A DNA stretch of 40,407 nt, from the NCBI RefSeq assembly GCF_008520305.1, contig NZ_ML703255.1:1-40407 (forward strand), read 5' to 3'. The position numbers and the translations under genes are program-made. Below the pieces are notes generated by a model that was not told the DNA's origin, did no database searches, and saw only the letters and a list, made by a program, of their open reading frames with translations. This DNA comes from Mesorhizobium sp. SARCC-RB16n. Its GTDB lineage: Bacteria; Pseudomonadota; Alphaproteobacteria; Rhizobiales; Rhizobiaceae. Position 1 is the first letter of the stretch, and each line of letters starts with the position of its first letter. Positions 35,554 to 40,407 of this stretch are shown piece by piece.

Positions 35554-36332
35554 TTTGGCGTCGAACCTCCGACGCCGGAACCGAGTTCGGCCGCGACGTC
35601 GGCCTCGGTGCCCGCGCATAGCGGGTGCCCCCAGCCAGAGGCGCTTTTCCCACCGGGATCGAGATCATAGATGATGGCATCCTTGCGGTTGGGATTGACG
35701 CCCGCCGGGACCTTGTCCAGGCCGAGGGCCGCGCGAACACGCCAGGCGACATTGTGGTCGGCACAGGAGGAATCGCCACTGACGCCAAGCGCGCCGACGA
35801 TCGTCTTGCCGTCGTAAAGAGCCAGGCCCCCGCCAAACACGACGACGCCGCCGATCGGCTTTCCGATCAGCGGATCGTCGGCGCTGCCGAAAGCCTTGGC
35901 ATCCCCGGCATAGGCTGTCGCCTGATTAACGGGGTTGGTGGCCTGCAGCCCGAACAGCGGCCCACCAGGTTGCACGCCGGCGTAAAGGTTCGCCGTTGAG
36001 AGAGCCATGCTCGCCAGGCTGAGCCCATTAGCCGTATTCGCCTTCTCGGCCGCGATGAGCCGGCTGCCGGGCCATTGTGCATCGACGGTGGGCCCACTGA
36101 AGGCGACGGCGCAGACCGTCCCGTCGCGGGCGACGACGGCCGCCCATTCATTGGTCTCGAGGCCACCATTGGCCGGGCCACCGCTGGCCTTGACATTGGC
36201 CTTCAAGGCGGCGAGCAGCTTGTCGTGATCGGCAGGGCACGGTGCCTGGGCTTGCGCAGCATTTTGTGCCAGCCCAACAACGGTCAGGATCAATAGGCAC
36301 AGCGCTGGTAACGTAAACTGGCGACGGTCCAT
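35550..36332 (-). CDS. Exported GlcG/HbpS-family protein
   Basis: A 260-residue secreted protein, first gene of the operon. The signal peptide (LPALCLLILTVVGLAQNAAQ) precedes a GlcG/HbpS domain: NEWAAVVARDGTVCAVAFSG, SRLIAAEKANTANGLSLASM, GGVVVFGGGLALYDGKTIVG and ALGVSGDSSCADHNVAWRVR. HbpS-type proteins bind heme, and relatives are common beside PQQ dehydrogenases, but their role there is not settled. Four Cys residues in the exported part could form disulfides. GAGGAG sits close to the ATG at 36332. The stop shares ATGA with the dehydrogenase start. Confidence 0.88.
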   Translation of the reverse strand: MDRRQFTLPALCLLILTVVGLAQNAAQAQAPCPADHDKLLAALKANVKASGGPANGGLETNEWAAVVARDGTVCAVAFSGPTVDAQWPGSRLIAAEKANTANGLSLASMALSTANLYAGVQPGGPLFGLQATNPVNQATAYAGDAKAFGSADDPLIGKPIGGVVVFGGGLALYDGKTIVGALGVSGDSSCADHNVAWRVRAALGLDKVPAGVNPNRKDAIIYDLDPGGKSASGWGHPLCAGTEADVAAELGSGVGGSTPK

Positions 36333-36401
36333 GGCTCCTCGAAACACCCTATCCACGCAAGCGATCCGCTCTGTCGCACCGAACAAACGAAGCGCTGCTT
36401 T

Positions 36402-36418
36402 GTTCCTGAAGCAAGAAC
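36402..36418. promoter_or_regulatory. Imperfect dyad upstream of the quinoprotein/caa3 operon
   Basis: GTTCCTG-AAG-CAAGAAC, two 7-base arms with one mismatch around a 3-base centre, lies about 70-86 bases before the first ATG of the ten-gene operon. It could be an operator. No sigma-54 type or clear -35/-10 promoter was recognised. Short dyads arise by chance, so confidence is low. Confidence 0.25.
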
Positions 36419-36476
36419 GAGGGAAGAATTGCAGGGCGGCAGGTGCATGAGGCCGAAGGGGCACAAGGGGTTGCAC

Positions 36477-37512
36477 GTGCGAGCGACCTGCGAATTCAAA
36501 ATCAAACCTCGTGAGCCCAATTCCCCGGGGGCTGCCGCTCTACCTCGGAGCGTAAGACCTGGATGCCGCCAGGCGCTCCGAGATCGCAACCTGGGAACAA
36601 GCTGAACTGCCCTGCGTTGGACAGCCAAATGGAACAGCTTCGATCAGATTTGGCGGCGATGGCGCAACCTGGCTACTGGTTGGCTATGGTGCTTTTGTTT
36701 ATTCCTTACGGAGTGGGCGTGTTCTTGCTGGTCAGGACGTGCAACTGCCTTTGACTTGATCCGCGGGCCGTGAGGTGCCGAGCGCGGCGGCATGGCCGAA
36801 TTCGGCGCAGATCATGTTCGGTATCAGCCACGTCGCATGAACGATCTCGGGTCTTCTTGAGGAGCTACCCGCAGCGCATCCAAGGAGCCCAGCTCCGGTC
36901 TGTTTGCCCTCGGCTGACGGGAAAGGCAGACGCTGGCAATCGGGCTGAACCGTTCGAGCCTGACACACCCACGGGGGGTACTTCAGTTGGCGGGAACAGG
37001 CTAAAACAACGGTATCTGCCAGAACGCCTCTGCTCGACACCGCTTTCATCAATGCCCTCGTGCTCAGGAACGCGCCTGGCCGCGGCGAAGAGGACTCGCT
37101 GCGAGATTTCAGAGAGATGACTTTAAACGACCTCACCGCGGGCGCGGCTCTGCGGTCAGACTGCTACCGCGACCTAGCTGGCAATGGAACCTTGGTTGCT
37201 AGTGTTGAACGGTGACTGGTTGCCCAAGTGGCATGTAGCTGCCGCGAAAAGACAATCTGACGAGTTGGAAAAGACGCGCTGCTCAGGGCAGCATGTCGGA
37301 CGACGTCCGCGGCGCCCGGGCGATTACCGCGCGAGCTTGTGAGTTCCTGAATCGCGGGCGGTCAATCTTGATCAGCGGCGTTGCACTTCCTAACCGGCTT
37401 GTAGCCTCACAGGGGGCGGGTGCTCGGCCTCACCGAGCCGAGAGAGACTTACGATCTCACGCAACCAAGTCAGTTTGCCGGCATTGATATCTGGAAGCGC
37501 CGGAGGAGGCCT
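36477..37512. other. Stretch of about 1 kb without an assignable gene
   Basis: Only weak candidates: a plus frame at 36629-36754 (41 residues) with one membrane helix (YWLAMVLLFIPYGVGVFLLV), and a plus-frame piece around 36985-37215 with protein-like composition (LLDTAFINALVLRNAPGRGE, EMTLNDLTAGAALRSDCYRD) but no proper start. No family is recognised. The region looks like decayed DNA. Confidence 0.35.
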
Positions 37513-37816
37513 ATGCTACACTACAGCGTGCCCCGGGAATTTCGATCGGTGACGAGGTCGCTTTGACGGGTACCGTCACCTCGATACTGCCCAGCGGACG
37601 GGCCCAAGTAAGCATTCCGTCGTATGGCCACCCTATTCGGTTGACCCGCCACCCAAAACCCGCACTGGAGATGACATCGTTCTCGTCGGGGATATCATCC
37701 GCATCGATCGCAAAGCCGACAAGTTGACGGTGCGGATTGACTGCGGGGGCATAATCACTGTCGGACCCTCTGCGATTACCAGGTTGAGAAGGCACCGTCG
37801 GCCCTCGTCGCGCTGA
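37513..37816 (+). pseudogene. Small conserved hypothetical gene with two frameshifts
   Basis: CGGAGGAGG four bases before the ATG gives a near-ideal start. The reading goes MLHYSVPREF, then needs a one-base shift near 37541 to continue SIGDEVALTGTVTSILPSGR, VSIPSYGHPIRLTRHPKPA, and a second shift near 37657 to continue GDDIVLVGDIIRIDRKADKL, TVRIDCGGIITVGPSAI, ending at TGA 37814-37816. The stitched product of about 100 residues is a beta-rich protein with two similar halves (GDEVALTGTVTSI / GDDIVLVGDIIRI). I do not know a named family. A good start with two indels argues for recent decay. Confidence 0.7.
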
Positions 37817-37944
37817 CGCTCACGCGGCTTGCAGAGTGCCCGCACGATGAGTTGCCGGGTGGATCTGTTGGAGCGCCATGCCGCAGTAATTTGTCGTCCA
37901 GCAGTGGCCTGCGGCGGCTCGCAGATGGCCGCAGTTTGCAAGCA

Positions 37945-38112
37945 CTAACTTTGTTGTTCGTGGGGCTCACCGGTTTGTGCGGTACCCCCCTCCGAAAAGG
38001 AGCGGCGTCGCGGTTGGCCTGCTGGTGAAAGACGGCCCTGCTCACGGCCTATTTGCTTGCCGAATTTGTAGGCCAGACAGAGGGCAGCGAATTGAACGAG
38101 TATGCGTATCAT
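37945..38112 (-). CDS. Small protein with one membrane helix, 55 residues
   Basis: AAAGGAGACCTC directly before the ATG is a strong ribosome-binding site. The product begins MIRILVQFAALCLAYKFGKQ, an N-terminal hydrophobic segment, followed by a basic and polar tail (QGRLSPAGQPRRRSFSEGG). No family is recognised. It could be a small membrane protein or the start of a decayed gene. Confidence 0.45.
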   Translation of the reverse strand: MIRILVQFAALCLAYKFGKQIGREQGRLSPAGQPRRRSFSEGGTAQTGEPHEQQS

Positions 38113-38464
38113 GAGGTCTCCTTTCCCACCATCAACCAGCCCTGCGCGTTTATGTTCCAGTTCGGTTTTGCCGGAGGCTGAGTGCTGAGGCGCACGGCAA
38201 CGAGTCCGATCGGGTCATACCGGGAGGAAGTCGACGGCGGCGGGTGCGCCATGCTTGGTCGTCTCGGGTCCGTGTCAGTATTACCAGCGGGATACGCCCG
38301 GCGCTGGCGGCGGGCCCGAAACGACGGTTGGTTTCCAGGGCGCGTGGTGACGTCGATCGATCTGTGCTTGCTCCAGGAACGTCAGTCCCGCACTTAATCG
38401 CGTCTTCTCCTCGCAGGCGGCCCCTCTGCGGCCTTCGCTCAACCCGGTGAAGCTTCACTAAGGG
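38113..38464. other. Intergenic stretch without a recognised gene
   Basis: About 350 bases between the small membrane ORF and the end of the YihY-family gene. Open frames on both strands are Arg-rich and without family similarity or ribosome-binding sites. Confidence 0.4.
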
Positions 38465-39301
38465 TCACCGGCTTCCGTGTTGCAAAGAGTAGGCGTGAGT
38501 GAATTCTGCACCGAGAAGAAAAATCAGCGAAGAGTAGTAGATCCAGAGCAGCACAATGATCAACGCGCTGGCGGCTCCGAATGAAGATCCCATGGCGCTG
38601 CTACCCAGGTACAACCCGATCAGGCTTTTGCCAACCGTGAAAAGCGCGGCTGTGACAAACGCTCCGAACCACACGTCGCGCCATTCCAGATGTCGGTCCG
38701 GCAGGACCTTATATATGGTGGCGAAGAGCACTGCTATCAGCAGGTAGGAAATCAAGACATTCAGCCCTTCAATCAAGATCGATCCAAACGGCAAAAGGCG
38801 ATTGATCGTGTCGCCTAGCGCGGTAATGGCGGCGCTCACAGCAAGCGAAACGATCAGCAGGAAGCCGAGGGCGATCACCAGTCCCAAGCTGGCCGTTCGC
38901 GCACGGATCAAGCGAGAGACCGAGCCTCCTTGGGGTTTTGCTTTCCAGATTTCATTCAAGGCCGTCTGCATCTCACCGAATACGCCCGAGGCTGTCAGCA
39001 ACAGCGTGACTAGGCCTACAATCGTTGCGATGGCACCAGACGATCGGTTGGATGCGCTTCGAAGTGCGCTTTGTATTACGTCCGCGCTTTGACCGCCCAT
39101 CAGGCCTGTCAGTTGACCCGCGACGGCATTGCGCGCCGCGGCCTGTCCAAACACCAGGCCTGCGACGGCCACGACCAACAAGAGAATGGGTCCCAGAGAG
39201 GTCACGGCGAAGAACGCCATTGCGGCGCCATGACTGAAAGCGCTGTCGCCGATGAAGCCGGCCACGCTCGATTTCGTAATTCGCCAGGCCTTGTCCAGCA
39301 T
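38465..39301 (-). CDS. YihY/BrkB family membrane protein
   Basis: A 278-residue inner-membrane protein with six helices, of the YihY (formerly 'ribonuclease BN') / BrkB family. Typical blocks: DSAFSHGAAMAFFAVTSLGP, LLLTASGVFGEMQTALNEIW, ALGFLLIVSLAVSAAITALG, VLFATIYKVLPDRHLEWRDV, WFGAFVTAALFTVGKSLIGL and LLWIYYSSLIFLLGAEFTHA. The biochemical function of the family is not established; a transport or envelope role is assumed. It is monocistronic, with GGGAAAA upstream of the ATG. Confidence 0.93.
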   Translation of the reverse strand: MLDKAWRITKSSVAGFIGDSAFSHGAAMAFFAVTSLGPILLLVVAVAGLVFGQAAARNAVAGQLTGLMGGQSADVIQSALRSASNRSSGAIATIVGLVTLLLTASGVFGEMQTALNEIWKAKPQGGSVSRLIRARTASLGLVIALGFLLIVSLAVSAAITALGDTINRLLPFGSILIEGLNVLISYLLIAVLFATIYKVLPDRHLEWRDVWFGAFVTAALFTVGKSLIGLYLGSSAMGSSFGAASALIIVLLWIYYSSLIFLLGAEFTHAYSLQHGSR

Positions 39302-39408
39302 CTGTTTTTCCCGCTAGCCGCGGCCGCGCAAGGCTCGATGTCAGCCGCCATCGTCGCTAAACAAGACGGTCAGTTAATTGTTCCCGTCGAGTTAGCCTCA
39401 GTGCGGGT

Positions 39409-39640
39409 TCAACGGCGCTGGTGAACCTCGTGTAGGCCGATCCCGCGGCGCGGCTGCGCGTCCTGGGGTTGCCGCATATCGAGCCCCGGGGAAATCGGTA
39501 TCGGTATGTATGTCAGTCCATAGTAAAAATCGCAGATCAAGTCCGCCAGCTTGACGGCTTCGAACTTCTCGCTGGCCACCGTTTCCATGTTGTCCTAGTC
39601 GGCGGCCAGAAGGTCCAAATCCTGGCGAACTGAACTTGAG
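39409..39640 (-). pseudogene. C-terminal fragment of an unidentified protein with an internal stop
   Basis: The minus strand reads VRQDLDLLAAD, a TAG, then DNMETVASEKFEAVKLADLI and CDFYYGLTYIPIPISPGLDM to a stop at 39409. The text on both sides of the TAG is equally protein-like, suggesting an interrupted gene; from the internal ATG (39588) 59 residues remain. The family is not recognised and no ribosome-binding site is seen. Confidence 0.35.
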
Positions 39641-39715
39641 CTCCCGGTCGCCGTCGAATTCATCGAGCGTGATGCAAAACGTTCAGGTTTGCATCGATCG
39701 TGTTTGGATGGGATC

Positions 39716-40407
39716 GGAAGCGGCGCCTATCTGACCAACTCGCTGGTGGTGACGTTCTTCTCGGTTGCGATCGCCGTGGTGGCCGGCGCGTTGGGCGCCT
39801 ATGTGATCGCGCGCTTTCGTCTGCCTTTCGCGATGGAGCGCAAGGTCGGATTGTTCCTGCTGACGCTGCGCATCGTGCCGCCGGTCGTCATCCTTATTCC
39901 GGTCTACCTGCTGATGCTCAAGCTCGGCCTGCTCGACAGCTGGCTGGGTTTGATCGCCACCTACACCGCGTTCAACATCACCTTCTGCGTCTGGATGATG
40001 GAGAGCTTCTTTCGGGAGATCCCCGTGGATCTGGAGGTCGTGTACCAGACTTTGTTCAAGCTGCGTAACGCTGTCGGAGAGACGGTCGGCGCCAACTATG
40101 ATCCCAGTCACCCGCTGTGGATGGGGGCGGATCCGATTGCCGGCGTTCGCACGCTCGGCTCGGCAATCTACTATGTCCATGCCAAGGATACCCGGATCGA
40201 GCCCACCGCCGCGGCCATCGACGGCACGCTGGATCCACGTCCACCAAACCTATATGCCGAACGAGCCTGGAATTACATCACACTCGGTTACGGTCACGGT
40301 GAGACCTGGTGGCGGCAGTTCTGTACCGCGCTCAAGCAGGTCGGCTACGACGACGTCTTGTCAATCGAGCACGAGGACATGATGCTGACCCCGATGGAAG
40401 GAATGCG
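39716..40407 (+). pseudogene. In-frame chimera of ABC sugar permease and TIM-barrel sugar isomerase fragments (continues past the window)
   Basis: From about 39716 one uninterrupted plus frame first encodes part of a MalG-type carbohydrate ABC permease (AYLTNSLVVTFFSVAIAVVA, YVIARFRLPF, LRIVPPVVILIPVYLLMLKL, NITFCVWMMESFFREIPVDL). At about 40035 it passes straight into the C-terminal part of a xylose-isomerase-like TIM-barrel protein (LFKLRNAVGETVGANYDPSH, AGVRTLGSAIYYVHAKDTRI, TLGYGHGETWWRQF, VLSIEHEDMMLTPMEG). The permease loses the end of its EAA loop and last helices; the isomerase loses its N-terminal half. No start codon or ribosome-binding site fits upstream of 39716. The junction looks like an internal deletion between two genes of one sugar operon. 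Confidence 0.75.

Noticed and set aside
39683-40180. Minus-strand frame of 165 codons at the right edge
   Set aside because: Shadow of the permease-isomerase frame; low-complexity His/Gln/Arg text without a family.

Overview
The window looks like chromosomal or island DNA of an alphaproteobacterium of the order Hyphomicrobiales (Rhizobiales), probably close to Mesorhizobium. This rests on its high GC content, a MucR/Ros zinc-finger regulator, two HWE-type histidine kinases, and the DUF892, DUF3072 and DUF4396 small-protein families. No rRNA, tRNA or CRISPR array was seen.

Layout. Bases 1-3260 are an eroded margin: a Tn3-type transposase remnant, a DUF892 ferritin-like gene, a frameshifted isochorismatase-family pseudogene, a DUF3072 gene, a GntR/FCD regulator and the C-terminal stump of an ABC ATPase. 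Bases 3578-6937 carry two HWE sensor kinases, one Cache-PAS and one LOV, the latter with a frameshift at its very end. Bases 7235-11626 hold small secreted or hypothetical proteins (an EF-hand protein, a His-rich protein), several decayed genes, a truncated alpha/beta hydrolase and MucR.

The core is two respiratory modules. Module A (12568-19341, + strand) encodes a small four-helix membrane anchor, a PQQ dehydrogenase of the glucose/polyol membrane family, and cyoABCD, a bo3-type ubiquinol oxidase. It is followed by a DUF4396 protein and a CPA1 Na+/H+ antiporter. Module B has two convergent operons separated by one base. The + strand operon (22728-26964) encodes a broken NMT1-like binding protein, a PQQ-associated binding protein, a YVTN beta-propeller protein and an ABC exporter-type ATPase and permease (PedABC-like). 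The - strand operon (36332 down to 26966) encodes a GlcG/HbpS-like protein, a XoxF-like PQQ alcohol dehydrogenase with the lanthanide signature Asp-Tyr-Asp, a XoxJ-like binding protein, cytochrome c, caa3 oxidase subunits II, I and III, a small membrane protein, CtaG, and a cytochrome c with a duplicated membrane anchor. Nearly every junction in this ten-gene run is an overlapping stop/start.

How they work together (inference). In Module A, periplasmic sugar or polyol oxidation passes electrons to ubiquinone and then to the bo3 oxidase. In Module B, alcohol oxidation passes electrons to cytochrome c and then to the caa3 oxidase. The neighbouring Ped-like ABC system probably supplies lanthanide or otherwise supports the quinoprotein. 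Each module is therefore close to a self-contained substrate-to-oxygen chain. PQQ biosynthesis genes are not in the window.

Bases 36477-40407 are again eroded: a twice-frameshifted small gene, a small ORF with a strong ribosome-binding site, a YihY/BrkB membrane protein, and at the right edge an in-frame chimera of an ABC sugar permease and a TIM-barrel sugar isomerase. The many remnants on both sides of an intact respiratory core suggest an accessory region.
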